DNA of 64,000 bases from NCBI GenBank assembly GCA_039970095.1, contig JBDVMP010000108.1:62001-126000 (forward strand), written 5' to 3'. This document shows positions 55,336 to 64,000 of the stretch, piece by piece. The DNA comes from JAMZMI01 sp039970095 (GTDB lineage Bacteria > Bacteroidota > Bacteroidia > Cytophagales > Cyclobacteriaceae). The position numbers and the translations under genes were made by a program. Each line of letters begins with the position of its first letter. Within the stretch, counting starts at the first letter, position 1. The notes below the pieces were generated by a model. That model was given only the letters and a program-made list of their open reading frames with translations, searched no databases and was not told the DNA's origin.

Positions 55336-56193
55336 TCAATCCAAACGCTCGTATGTAGCAACGTGAGTTGAGTCTGATCGCTCGTATTGAGCTTCAAAAC
55401 TGGTTTGATCAAAAGATGTGATTATCATATCGCTGATGTCGCCTTCATCAACCTGCAATAGGTAATTGAAAAAACCCTGATCATCTCCGGGCACAGACAC
55501 TTCCCCGATAAAGGCAGTGCTGTAAGACATGCAGGTTGTGTCAGTGGCTTCCAGCTCATCCAGCGAAATCAAACCGTCGGCACCAGACCTGCTGAATTTA
55601 AAAATGGTGGAATCGGAACAATTGACTAACTGACTTCTGGAACCGTCTATAGTCAATGAAGTCAAATACCAACTAGCAAAATCCCCTGATGTCGCTCCCC
55701 CGCTCAAAATTGCTGCAACCTGCCTTGGCAGGTACTCAGACCGAGTGGCTTCAAACGTGGAAATTATTTCTTGTCCGTTCTCTGTATAGGTTACCGAAAA
55801 AATATCAGATCGAATAAACCTGGGTAGCATGAATGTCTTACTCCCTCCCTCAAACTTCAGTGAATCCGTAAAAACTTCCTCATAACTTGAAGCGCTAAAT
55901 GCTCCGAAAAACGCAGTATCATAGAACAAACACTGATTATCAAAGGTCAACTTGTAACTGGCAGTAGAATCATCACTGATAACCTCGAAAACCCATAACA
56001 CAGAATCACTGCAACTTTGAACCACACGACGTTCGCCATCCACAACAAGGTCTGTCTGGATCCATGTTTTGATCTCGCCCCCGGTCAAAAGCATCTCAAC
56101 TTGATCCGGTTCTAGTTTTTTCACGATATCAGACTCCACACACCCAAGCGTGAACAGGACAATGAGGACAATATAAAATAAGCTGCTTTTCAA
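55336..56193 (-). CDS. Lipoprotein with two duplicated domains
   Basis: 285 residues with lipobox LFTLGC (Cys18). The mature part consists of two similar halves (about 30-150 and 160-285). Each starts with a (M/I)L(L/S)GG segment, has a W-(I/Y)-x-T/S strand, a CSDS cysteine and a second cysteine before (F/S)Y(D/S)TAF; the pairs could form disulfides. The pattern resembles small lipocalin-like beta-barrel proteins of Bacteroidota, but I do not recognise the family. The start overlaps the stop of tex by 4 bases. Confidence 0.75.
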   Translation of the reverse strand: MKSSLFYIVLIVLFTLGCVESDIVKKLEPDQVEMLLTGGEIKTWIQTDLVVDGERRVVQSCSDSVLWVFEVISDDSTASYKLTFDNQCLFYDTAFFGAFSASSYEEVFTDSLKFEGGSKTFMLPRFIRSDIFSVTYTENGQEIISTFEATRSEYLPRQVAAILSGGATSGDFASWYLTSLTIDGSRSQLVNCSDSTIFKFSRSGADGLISLDELEATDTTCMSYSTAFIGEVSVPGDDQGFFNYLLQVDEGDISDMIITSFDQTSFEAQYERSDSTHVATYERLD

Positions 56194-58445
56194 TTTCCGA
56201 ATTTACCTTTCAACATCGCAAGTTTAGCCTGCAAATCTCCATCCACCTGACGTTCTTCTCTTTTTCTTTGAGGTGGGCTTGATTTCTTCTTTTGAGGTTT
56301 TGGGCTATTGCCAAACGGATCAGACTTCATGGATAGAGATATTCTCTTTCTAGGCACATCCACTTCAAGCACCGTAACCATCACCTTTTGTTGCAGCTTG
56401 ACAGCCTCAGCCGGGTCAGAAACAAAACCATCTTTCAGATGACTGATATGTACCAAACCGTCTTGATGAACTCCCACATCTACAAACGCTCCAAACTTGG
56501 TAATATTGGTAACAATTCCCGGAAGTTTCATGCCAATAGAAAGATCCTTGACCTCATGCACATTGTCGGCAAAAGAGAAGGTCTCAAACTGCTCACGCGG
56601 ATCACGACCGGGCTTAGCCAGCTCTGCAACAATGTCTTGCAAGGTTGGTAAACCTATCTCATCATTAACGTACTTCTTCAGGTCAATCCTTGATCTCAGA
56701 TTGGCGTCTTTCACCAAATCCTCCACCTTGCAACCAAGATCTTTAGCCATGGTTTCTACGGTCTCATATCGCTCTGGGTGCACTGCACTTCGATCCAGCA
56801 AATTGTTCGCTTCATTTATCCGCAAAAAACCAGCTGCCTGCTCAAAAGCCTTATCACCGAGCCTTGGTACTTTTTTCAAATCTTCTCGGCTCCTAAAGGC
56901 TCCATTAGTGTCTCTATAAGCAATTATGTTGTCCGCAAGCTGCGGGCCTAATCCAGACACATAGGTTAAGAGTTGCTTGCTTGCTGTGTTCAACTCTACC
57001 CCCACAGCATTTACGCAGCTCATTACCACATCGTCGAGCGAAGACTTCAATGCATTTTGATCCACGTCGTGCTGATACTGCCCCACACCAATAGACTTGG
57101 CATCAAGTTTCACCAATTCAGCAAGCGGATCCATCATTCTTCGCCCAATCGATACAGCTCCGCGCACGGTCAGATCATAATCCGGAAACTCTTCCCTTGC
57201 CACATCAGATGCTGAGTAAATGGACGCTCCGCTCTCACTCACCATGGCAATGATGATGTTATTGGGCAAGCCAACGGACTTTACAAACTGCTCTGTTTCC
57301 CTACTGGCAGTCCCATTGCCGATAGCTATCGCTTCAATGTTGTGTTTTTGAGCCAAAGCCAAAACAGTATGACTTGCTTCCTGGGTCTTCCGCTGTGGCT
57401 CATGAGGAAAGATGGCCGTATTGTCCAAAAGTTTGCCCTGTCTATCCAGACAAACCAACTTGCAGCCGGTTCTAAATCCCGGATCAATCGCCATGACAGC
57501 TTTTTGTCCAAGTGGTGCGGACATGAGCAATTGTTTCAGGTTTTCAGAAAAAACTCCAATCGCTTCAAGATCAGCTCTTTTCTTTGATTCAAGTCTAATT
57601 TCGGTTTCTATACTTGGTTTTATCAGACGCTTGTATGAATCCTTAACAGCCAGCTCAACCTGACCGGCAGCATCATTCGACGACTTTACAAACTGCCGAT
57701 TGAGCAAGCCAATCGCCTGATCCTCATCTGGAGCAATGTCCATAGAGAGCACTCCTTCCTTCTCCGCCCTCCTAATGGCCAAAAGTCGGTGAGATGGAAT
57801 GTCTTTTATCGACTCTTGCCACTCAAAGTAATCCTTGTACTTTGCTCCAGCATCTTCCTTACCTTTCATCACTTTAGACACAATCACTCCTTCTGTTTGG
57901 AATAGCGATCTCACTTTCTTTCGCGTATCAGCATCTTCACTTACCCATTCGGCAATGATATCTCGCGCTCCCTGCAAGGCCTCTTCTTCACTGGCCACCT
58001 CTTTTTCTTCGTTGATAAATTTTGCTGCCTCCAGTACAGCGTCAATGTTGCCCTGTTCGAAAACCAACTTTGCCAGTGGCTCTAATCCTTTTTCCTTGGC
58101 TACAGATGCCTTTGTCTTCCGCTTAGGTTTGTAAGGCAAATACAAATCTTCCAGCACCGACATTGTTTCCGCAGCATCTATCTTGGATTTAAGCTCAGGT
58201 GTTAGCTTGCCTTGCTCGTCTATTGACTTCAAGATGGCATCACGCCTTTTATCCAAATCTCTCAACTGACTGAGTCTGTCCCTTACCCCAGCTACTTGCA
58301 CTTCATCCATGGTACCTGTTACTTCTTTCCTATATCTTGAAATAAAAGGCACAGTGGATCCATCATCAAAAAGGTCAATGACCGCCTGCACATGGCGCGA
58401 CTGTAATGAAAGTTCCTGAGCTATCTTAGCTGCGTAGTTAATCAT
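56190..58445 (-). CDS. tex: Tex-family transcription accessory protein
   Basis: A 751-residue RNA-binding protein of full Tex length. The N-terminal helical domain contains PFISRYRKEVTGTMDEVQ; the YqgF-like fold follows (AIDPGFRTGCKLV), then helix-hairpin-helix repeats (VSGLGPQLADNIIAYRD) and a C-terminal S1 domain (GIVTNITKFGAFVDVGVHQ, about 650-720). The tail is Lys/Pro-rich. Tex binds nucleic acid and influences transcription and ribosome association. The lipoprotein gene follows with a 4-base overlap. Confidence 0.95.
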   Translation of the reverse strand: MINYAAKIAQELSLQSRHVQAVIDLFDDGSTVPFISRYRKEVTGTMDEVQVAGVRDRLSQLRDLDKRRDAILKSIDEQGKLTPELKSKIDAAETMSVLEDLYLPYKPKRKTKASVAKEKGLEPLAKLVFEQGNIDAVLEAAKFINEEKEVASEEEALQGARDIIAEWVSEDADTRKKVRSLFQTEGVIVSKVMKGKEDAGAKYKDYFEWQESIKDIPSHRLLAIRRAEKEGVLSMDIAPDEDQAIGLLNRQFVKSSNDAAGQVELAVKDSYKRLIKPSIETEIRLESKKRADLEAIGVFSENLKQLLMSAPLGQKAVMAIDPGFRTGCKLVCLDRQGKLLDNTAIFPHEPQRKTQEASHTVLALAQKHNIEAIAIGNGTASRETEQFVKSVGLPNNIIIAMVSESGASIYSASDVAREEFPDYDLTVRGAVSIGRRMMDPLAELVKLDAKSIGVGQYQHDVDQNALKSSLDDVVMSCVNAVGVELNTASKQLLTYVSGLGPQLADNIIAYRDTNGAFRSREDLKKVPRLGDKAFEQAAGFLRINEANNLLDRSAVHPERYETVETMAKDLGCKVEDLVKDANLRSRIDLKKYVNDEIGLPTLQDIVAELAKPGRDPREQFETFSFADNVHEVKDLSIGMKLPGIVTNITKFGAFVDVGVHQDGLVHISHLKDGFVSDPAEAVKLQQKVMVTVLEVDVPRKRISLSMKSDPFGNSPKPQKKKSSPPQRKREERQVDGDLQAKLAMLKGKFGN

Positions 58446-58622
58446 GCTGTATTAATATATTTCTATGAAAATTGCCTTACAAAAGTTATTGACAATTGAT
58501 TATCAGATAGTTACTTGTTAACTCCAATATTTATCAGATATTGGGCGTCAAAATTAGAAGTCTTGGGATTTATTTCGATAGGATTTCGTTAGTAAAATGG
58601 AATAAAAATTTGCAAACGGTAA

Positions 58623-59192
58623 ATGGCTAAGAAATCAAAAAAAAGAGAGATCATCGAATGGGTAATACTTTTGACTGTGGCAGGAACCCTATATATCACC
58701 GGATACCATACGGAGGTGATAGGTCTGGTCCAGAGAGCCGCACTTTCAACCGGGCTATTTAAGCCTGACACAGAACCTGAGAGTGAAGTCAATGCTGATT
58801 ATGATTTTACGCTAGTCAATGCAGCAGGCAGGGAAATTGATTTTTCTGAATTCAAAGGACAAACAGTCTTTTTGAATTTTTGGGCCACATGGTGTCCTCC
58901 TTGTGTTGCTGAAATGCCCGACATTCAAAGTTTGTATGAGAAGACAGGTCAGGAGGTAGCATTTGTGATGATATCAGTGGATAAAAATAAATTCAAAGCA
59001 AAGGAGTTCGTTCAGAACAAAGAATATGACTTCCCAGTATATTTCCTCAAATCGGGACCACCATCTGTCTATAATGCCCGTTCTATCCCGACCACCTATA
59101 TCATTTCGTCAGAGGGTAAAATCGTAGGTGAGCGACACGGCATGGCCAAGTACGACTCTGAGGAATTCAGAAATTTCTTGCTCAGCCTATAA
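58623..59192 (+). CDS. TlpA-family membrane-anchored thioredoxin
   Basis: 189 residues with one N-terminal membrane anchor (about 11-28) and a thioredoxin fold facing the periplasm. The redox motif is WCPPC with Cys91 and Cys94, in FLNFWATWCPPCVAEMP; the cis-Pro is in IPTTYI. Likely a thiol reductase for cytochrome c or other exported proteins. The end overlaps the convergent glycerate kinase by 6 bases. The 177-base region upstream has a hairpin (CCAATAT/ATATTGG, 58524-58544) without a T-run. Confidence 0.92.
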   Translation: MAKKSKKREIIEWVILLTVAGTLYITGYHTEVIGLVQRAALSTGLFKPDTEPESEVNADYDFTLVNAAGREIDFSEFKGQTVFLNFWATWCPPCVAEMPDIQSLYEKTGQEVAFVMISVDKNKFKAKEFVQNKEYDFPVYFLKSGPPSVYNARSIPTTYIISSEGKIVGERHGMAKYDSEEFRNFLLSL

Positions 59193-60305
59193 CCTACCTG
59201 CAAGTTTAATAGCAGCTAACTCAAGATTTTTTCGGGTATTCTTGATTGAGTCTTCCAGACTTTCACTTGATTGATTGATGGCAACAATCTCATCAAATGG
59301 CTCAATAGAGCCATCTGTTAATTCTGTTGCTCCACAAAACCCTATGACTCTTTTGCCTGCTTTTTTGGCTTCCACCGCGACAAGTCCGGGACCTTTCCCT
59401 GAGAGTGTTTGTCCATCTATTTTACCCTCTCCGGTTATCACTATATCAGCAAAATTCAGCTTATCTCTAAACCCACTCACATCTAAAATAAAATTCGCCC
59501 CGTCAATCAGGTCAGCCCCCAGCACTCCGTGCAAAACTGCAGCAACGCCTCCCGCCGCTCCTCCGTGTTTCAACTTTTGTATATCCAATCCGAAATCTTT
59601 TTTTATGACATCAGAAAGATGTGTAAGTGCGTCTTCAAGTTTTAGAACATCATTTTGATTGGCCCCTTTTTGTGGTGCGAACACTTCAGCGCTTCCTTCC
59701 GATCCTAGCAGCGGGTTTTCCACATCGCATAAAATTTTCATGCTGACACCCTTTAAAATCTCCTCCACTTCTCTAATATCCACCCCATCAATTTCCAAAA
59801 TCCTTGAAGGGTTTAAGCCGTTCAACACTTTCCCATATCTATCCAAGAACTTGACTCCAACTCCCTCCAGTAAACCAACCGCACCATCTATGGATGCACT
59901 ACCCCCAATGGTGAGATAAACATCCTTTGGTGATCGCCGCAAGACTTCCTTTAGAATCAGGCCCGTGCCGTAAGTACTGGCCTTCCATGGGTTCAACTCA
60001 TCCTTGCCGAGATGCCTAATCCCGGATGCTTCGGCCAGCTCTATCAGAGCTGTGTTACTGGACTCTGACCAGCCATACCTTGCTACCAAAGGTCGGCCCA
60101 GTGCGTCAACGGTATCCACTGAAATCAAGTCTCCAGAGAAATATGAAGCAGCAATAGGCAGAGTTCCATCTCCACCATCAGCGATAGGACAAATCTCTAA
60201 GTCCACACTTAGCTTACCTTGTGCAAGGCCACTCTCAAGCGAGCGAGCCACTTCAAATGCATCAAGTGAACCTTTGAAAGTATTCGGAGCAATTAAAATT
60301 TTCAT
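59187..60305 (-). CDS. glxK: Glycerate 2-kinase (GlxK/GarK family)
   Basis: A 372-residue kinase that phosphorylates glycerate. The start MKILIAPNTFKGSLDA (ATG 60305) is the family N-terminus; the frame opens 35 codons upstream in the preceding gene and that part is not homologous. Other motifs: ADGGDGTLPIA, GTGLILKEVL, and VITGEGKIDGQTLSGKGP near the C-terminus. It converges with the thioredoxin gene and follows sixA by 43 bases. Confidence 0.94.
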   Translation of the reverse strand: MKILIAPNTFKGSLDAFEVARSLESGLAQGKLSVDLEICPIADGGDGTLPIAASYFSGDLISVDTVDALGRPLVARYGWSESSNTALIELAEASGIRHLGKDELNPWKASTYGTGLILKEVLRRSPKDVYLTIGGSASIDGAVGLLEGVGVKFLDRYGKVLNGLNPSRILEIDGVDIREVEEILKGVSMKILCDVENPLLGSEGSAEVFAPQKGANQNDVLKLEDALTHLSDVIKKDFGLDIQKLKHGGAAGGVAAVLHGVLGADLIDGANFILDVSGFRDKLNFADIVITGEGKIDGQTLSGKGPGLVAVEAKKAGKRVIGFCGATELTDGSIEPFDEIVAINQSSESLEDSIKNTRKNLELAAIKLAGRL

Positions 60306-60348
60306 TTTTGAATATAAACAATGGACACTGCCATCATGGTATCGTTTT

Positions 60349-60819
60349 TTAATTGACCACTCCGCAGCTGCCCTGAGATAATTGTGACCAATCACCCATA
60401 CCAAACTCAAGTTTTACCAGCTGACCGGGCAACATATTACCTACTATTTCTCCTGACAAGTATTCTGCCAGATAAGTAATTCCTGGATTATGGCCTATTA
60501 GAAGAATGCTCATTAAATTCTTGTCCGACTCACAAAGCAGCTCAAACAACGTTCGAACTGATGCCTCATAGATATCTTCTCGAAACTCTACTTCCAGATT
60601 TTTCTTCAATGCCTCCGACAGGTGCTGAAAAGTCTGACGAGTACGATCTGAACTGCTACAATATGTCAGGTCAACATCAAAACCCGCATCACCCATCTTA
60701 GCTCCAAGCGTTCTGATTTGTGTGCTTCCTTTGGAGGTAAGGGATCTCTCCATGTCGTCCATTCCCTGTTCTGGGTAGATTGCCTCGCCATGACGTAGAA
60801 GAAAAATTTTTCTAACCAT
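60349..60819 (-). CDS. sixA: SixA-like histidine phosphatase
   Basis: A 156-residue histidine phosphatase superfamily protein. The catalytic RHG motif is LLRHGEAI (His10), and the second His is in LLIGHNPGITYL. DMERSLTSKG and CSSSDRTRQTF match SixA, a phosphohistidine phosphatase acting on HPt domains or the PTS protein NPr. The target here is unknown. It is divergent from topA. Confidence 0.9.
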   Translation of the reverse strand: MVRKIFLLRHGEAIYPEQGMDDMERSLTSKGSTQIRTLGAKMGDAGFDVDLTYCSSSDRTRQTFQHLSEALKKNLEVEFREDIYEASVRTLFELLCESDKNLMSILLIGHNPGITYLAEYLSGEIVGNMLPGQLVKLEFGMGDWSQLSQGSCGVVN

Positions 60820-60835
60820 CTTTGTCAGAATTCAG

Positions 60836-60866
60836 TTTGTGATAGAGCAATTAAGTATTAAATATG
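60836..60866 (+). promoter_or_regulatory. Promoter of topA
   Basis: TTTG (60836-60839), 19 bases, then TAAATATG (60859-60866), one base from the TAnnTTTG consensus. The leader to the topA start would be about 80 bases. Confidence 0.6.
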
Positions 60867-60952
60867 CGCCTATCAAAAAGTATCCATGAAAGTATTTAAA
60901 AAATTTCAGGATATTTTAGCACAGATTTTTAGACTAGAAAGAGAGAGAAGGC

Positions 60953-63274
60953 ATGGCAAAAAACCTGGTAATAGTAGAGTCCCCTGCAAAGGCAAAAACA
61001 ATAGAGGGGTATTTAGGCAAGGACTATACGGTAAAATCCAGCTACGGTCACGTGCGGGACTTACCCAAAGGTGATAAGGCAATAGATATCGAAAATGGCT
61101 TCAAGCCAACATATGAAGTTTCGTCGGATAAGAAAGATGTAATCCGAGAATTGAAAAAACTAACCAAGGATGCCGAAACAATCTACCTTGCTAGTGATGA
61201 TGACCGTGAAGGAGAAGCTATTTCATGGCATCTAAAAGAAGCCCTGAATCTGAATGACTCCAATACGCGAAGGATAGTATTTAGAGAAATTACCAAAAAT
61301 GCCATCCAAAATGCCATTCAAAACCCAAGAGGAATAGATATAGACCTTGTAAATGCCCAGCAGGCCAGAAGAATATTAGATCGTCTGGTTGGGTTCGAAC
61401 TCTCTCCAGTGCTTTGGAAAAAAGTAAAAAGAGGACTTTCCGCTGGTCGGGTGCAATCTGTCGCGGTGAGACTTGTCGTCGAAAGAGAAAGAGAAATCGA
61501 AAAATTTGAGGCAGTTTCAAGTTTCAAAGTATCAGCCTACTTCAATCTCGATGGAGGCAAAACTCTTCAAGCTGAGCTTGGTAAAAAATTCAAAACAGAG
61601 GAAGAGGCTCAGCAATTTTTAGAGAAATGTACCAGTGCCGATTTCAAAATAGACAACCTCGAAACCAAGCCTGCCAAAAAGAGCCCTGCGCCCCCATTTA
61701 CAACTTCCACGCTACAGCAAGAGGCAAGTAGAAAGCTGGGATATTCTGTATCATATACCATGTCGCTGGCACAAAAGCTTTATGAAGCTGGTAAGATCAC
61801 ATATATGAGAACTGACTCAGTGAACTTATCGCAAGAGGCTATCAACGGAGCAAATGCGGAGATCTCTTCTGCTTATGGCAATGATTTTATCCAGAACAGA
61901 ACATACAAAACCAAATCAGCATCTGCTCAGGAAGCTCACGAAGCAATAAGACCCACCAACTTCAACATGCACAACATGGGTGGTAGTGGAGCAGAAGGTA
62001 GGTTATACGAACTCATTTGGAAACGAGCTATTGCGTCGCAAATGGCCGACGCGAAATTGGAAAAAACCACTGCTACGATCGGTATTTCTACCGCGGAAGA
62101 GACTCTAGTAGCAAGAGGTGAGATGATCAAGTTTGAAGGTTTTCTGAAGGTTTACCTGGAATCTACTGATGATGAGGAAGATGAAGAACAAAAGGGAATG
62201 CTTCCTCCTTTGACCATCGGACAAGAGCTGGAGCTAAGAGACATGATCGCCAAAGAAGGCTTCACCCGCCCTCCGGCAAGATACACTGAAGCGAGTTTGG
62301 TAAAGCAGCTTGAAGAAAAAGGGATAGGAAGACCATCTACATATGCGCCAACTATTTCTACCATCCAGAAGAGAGAATATGTGGTAAAAGAAGAACGTGA
62401 TGGTCGTGAAAGACAGTACGTTGAGCTGACCTTAGCCAAAGGAAAAACAAAAAAAGAAGTCAAAAAAGAGATTACGGGAGCGGAGAAGAACAAGCTCTTC
62501 CCAACTAATATTGCCATGATTGTCAATGACTTTTTGGTAGAGCATTTTGACAATGTGGTGGACTATTCGTTTACGGCGGACGTGGAAAAAGAGTTTGATG
62601 ACATAGCCAATGGTGGAGTGTCATGGGAACAGATGATCAAAAACTTCTATGGAAAGTTTCACTCTAAGGTGGAAAACACTGAAAACATAGAACGAGCAGA
62701 CATCAGTGCAGCCAGAGAGCTAGGTGAAGACCCAAAAACAGGAAAAAATATCTATGTGCGTATGGGCCGCTATGGCGCTTACGTTCAGTTGGGAGAGTCA
62801 CCTGAAAATGAGGAAGATGAAAAGCCGCAATATGCCAGCCTAAGAAAAGGGCAGTTTATAGAAAACATTTCATTGGAAGAAGCTCTGGAGCTTTTTAAGC
62901 TACCAAGGCAAGTCGGAGAATTTGAGGACAAAGTTATGACGGCTGCCATCGGCAGGTTTGGCCCTTACATTCGCCATGATGGCAAGTTCGTGTCAATTCC
63001 TAAAGACAAAGACCCGCTAACGATAACAGCTGATGAGTCAGTAGAGTTGATTTTGGCAAAAAGAGAACTAGATGCTAATAAATACATCAAGACATTTGAT
63101 GAAGATCCTGACGTTCAGGTGCTGAATGGTCGCTTTGGACCTTACATCAAGTTTGGAAAAAAGAATGTGAAAATCCCTAAGGATAAAGTTCCGGAAGAGC
63201 TTACCTATGAGGAGTGTAAAGACCTTGCGGCAAAAGCCCCCGAGAAAAAAGGAAGGGGAAGGAAAAAAAAGTAA
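60953..63274 (+). CDS. topA: DNA topoisomerase I
   Basis: A 773-residue type IA topoisomerase that relaxes negative supercoils. The Toprim domain starts VIVESPAKAKTI and contains ASDDDREGEAI; the active-site Tyr284 is in ITYMRTDSVNLS. The C-terminus has three repeats with (V/G)RxGRYGAY or GRFGPYI segments and a Lys-rich tail; no Cys zinc ribbon is present, as often in Bacteroidota. ATG 60953 follows a purine-rich AGAGAGAGAAGG stretch. Confidence 0.97.
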   Translation: MAKNLVIVESPAKAKTIEGYLGKDYTVKSSYGHVRDLPKGDKAIDIENGFKPTYEVSSDKKDVIRELKKLTKDAETIYLASDDDREGEAISWHLKEALNLNDSNTRRIVFREITKNAIQNAIQNPRGIDIDLVNAQQARRILDRLVGFELSPVLWKKVKRGLSAGRVQSVAVRLVVEREREIEKFEAVSSFKVSAYFNLDGGKTLQAELGKKFKTEEEAQQFLEKCTSADFKIDNLETKPAKKSPAPPFTTSTLQQEASRKLGYSVSYTMSLAQKLYEAGKITYMRTDSVNLSQEAINGANAEISSAYGNDFIQNRTYKTKSASAQEAHEAIRPTNFNMHNMGGSGAEGRLYELIWKRAIASQMADAKLEKTTATIGISTAEETLVARGEMIKFEGFLKVYLESTDDEEDEEQKGMLPPLTIGQELELRDMIAKEGFTRPPARYTEASLVKQLEEKGIGRPSTYAPTISTIQKREYVVKEERDGRERQYVELTLAKGKTKKEVKKEITGAEKNKLFPTNIAMIVNDFLVEHFDNVVDYSFTADVEKEFDDIANGGVSWEQMIKNFYGKFHSKVENTENIERADISAARELGEDPKTGKNIYVRMGRYGAYVQLGESPENEEDEKPQYASLRKGQFIENISLEEALELFKLPRQVGEFEDKVMTAAIGRFGPYIRHDGKFVSIPKDKDPLTITADESVELILAKRELDANKYIKTFDEDPDVQVLNGRFGPYIKFGKKNVKIPKDKVPEELTYEECKDLAAKAPEKKGRGRKKK

Positions 63275-63328
63275 CAGAGGATAGGGTCTCGCGAATTGGA
63301 AGACCAACACCCGCATACTCTAAAAAAT

Positions 63329-63364
63329 AAGAGGCCGTTCAAAGTGTATTTGAGCGGCCTCTTT
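63329..63364. terminator. Bidirectional terminator between topA and fic
   Basis: Arms GAGGCCGTTCAAA and TTTGAGCGGCCTC form a 13-bp stem with one wobble pair. An A-run precedes it and a short T-run follows, so it can stop both converging genes. Confidence 0.85.
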
Positions 63365-63366
63365 GG

Positions 63367-64000
63367 TCATACCATCTTCAAATGCTCTTGCAATGAAGAT
63401 ATAACTGAGTTAACCACCAGCCCATAAAACGGCTCAGGATTGTTGTTCACCTGAACTTCTTCCAGAGATTTATAATACTCCAAACGGCTGCTCAGATCAC
63501 CTTTAATATGAGTAAGCGTATAACCATTTTGAAGCATCACCACATTCATCAGCAACCTTGAAGTCCTGCCATTTCCATCTATAAACGGATGTATACTGAC
63601 AAGCCGCTCATGAACTTCGGCTGCCAGAATCAAAGGATGAAGGAGCCGTTTCTGATTTTGGTAATGTCTAAAAAAGTCTTCCATCAGCTTATCCAGCATA
63701 TATGGCTGTGGTGGCTCGTGCCTGCTTCCGCTTATCCTCACCGGCACCTGCCTGTACACTCCTGCATTTTGCGAGTCAACACCTTTCAATATTAGCGAGT
63801 GCAATTCCAATAACGTTCTTTTTGAAATAGTCTCCCTATTTGAAATCATAAGAGCAACATAGTTCAGAGCATCTATGTGATTCACTGCCTCTAAATGCTC
63901 TCTCATAGATTTCCCCCCAATGGTCAAACCTTCCCTCACTACCAGATGTGTTTCCTGGAGGCTCAGTGTGTTGCCCTCTATCCTATTACTCTCATAAGTG
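63367..64000 (-). CDS. Fic-domain protein, 5' end outside window
   Basis: At least 211 residues; the frame stays open to the right edge, so the apparent GTG at 63939 is internal. The sequence seen at the edge, TYESNRIEGNTLSLQE, is the (S/T)xxxE(G/N) inhibitory motif placed before the Fic core (class II). The core motif is HPFIDGNGRTSRLLMN. Fic proteins AMPylate target proteins with ATP. The region between holds a helix with MREHLEAVNH and the flap GVYRQVPVRISGSRH. No target can be named. Confidence 0.9.
   Translation of the reverse strand, partial: TYESNRIEGNTLSLQETHLVVREGLTIGGKSMREHLEAVNHIDALNYVALMISNRETISKRTLLELHSLILKGVDSQNAGVYRQVPVRISGSRHEPPQPYMLDKLMEDFFRHYQNQKRLLHPLILAAEVHERLVSIHPFIDGNGRTSRLLMNVVMLQNGYTLTHIKGDLSSRLEYYKSLEEVQVNNNPEPFYGLVVNSVISSLQEHLKMV

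Noticed and set aside
58524..58544. Hairpin upstream of the thioredoxin gene as a terminator
   Set aside because: A 7-bp stem rich in A/T with no T-run on either side; too weak to call.
60886..61074. Small leader open frame overlapping the topA start
   Set aside because: No recognisable product and it mostly lies in another frame of topA; chance is the simplest explanation.
63367..63939. A 190-residue Fic protein starting at GTG 63939
   Set aside because: The frame continues to the edge and the upstream codons encode the conserved Fic inhibitory motif, so the gene is longer and cut by the window.

Overview
The window looks like a chromosome segment of a Bacteroidota bacterium, probably Cytophagales. 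The evidence is a SusC/SusD polysaccharide utilization locus (PUL) with a hybrid two-component regulator, a type IX secretion (T9SS) substrate with a C-terminal sorting domain, a PorE-like OmpA protein, a bacillithiol-type deacetylase, weak ribosome binding sites, and several promoters of the Bacteroidota form TTTG-N19-TAnnTTTG. The source organism cannot be named from the sequence.

Region 1 (1-28528) is one large PUL. An outward-facing regulator (hybrid two-component system, 24590-28528, plus strand) is divergent from a minus-strand series: SusC, SusD, a surface glycan-binding lipoprotein, a FAD-dependent oxidoreductase, two clan GH-A glycoside hydrolases, a GH3, a second FAD oxidoreductase with a golvesin/xanthan-lyase-type C-terminal domain, a second GH3, a CstA-type transporter, an S1 sulfatase, a SASA-family esterase, a second S1 sulfatase, and a third clan GH-A enzyme that runs off the left edge. 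Most joints overlap by 1-4 bases or are separated by fewer than 10. The enzyme set suggests a sulfated and acylated beta-glycan, possibly a beta-1,3-glucan type, but the substrate cannot be read directly. A 56-bp promoter architecture is shared, without gaps, between the susC promoter and the promoter of the leftmost hydrolase. It is the best candidate for the regulator's binding site.

Region 2 (28529-29649) has no protein gene. It holds two REP-like palindromes and a tandem array of three tRNA-Thr(TGT) units, each followed by the same terminator hairpin. Only the copy nearest the promoter is a normal tRNA. The other two carry extra segments of about 14 nt at tRNA arm positions, while their spacers stay nearly identical. 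One copy has its anticodon loop overwritten so that a perfect 20-bp palindrome results.

Region 3 (29650-46412) is mostly housekeeping and envelope genes: a DUF349 coiled-coil protein, YqgE, MiaE, PdxH, a family 2 glycosyltransferase, BshB1, the PDH E2 subunit, a YheT-type hydrolase, an SRAP/HMCES homolog lacking most catalytic residues, a PorE-like protein and its OmpA-less tandem paralog, FabH, an unknown protein, a MORN-repeat protein and RsmE.

Region 4 (46409-64000) contains a 2929-residue T9SS-secreted protein, a duplicated-domain lipoprotein, Tex, a TlpA-like thioredoxin, glycerate kinase, a SixA-like phosphatase, topoisomerase I, and a Fic protein that runs off the right edge.
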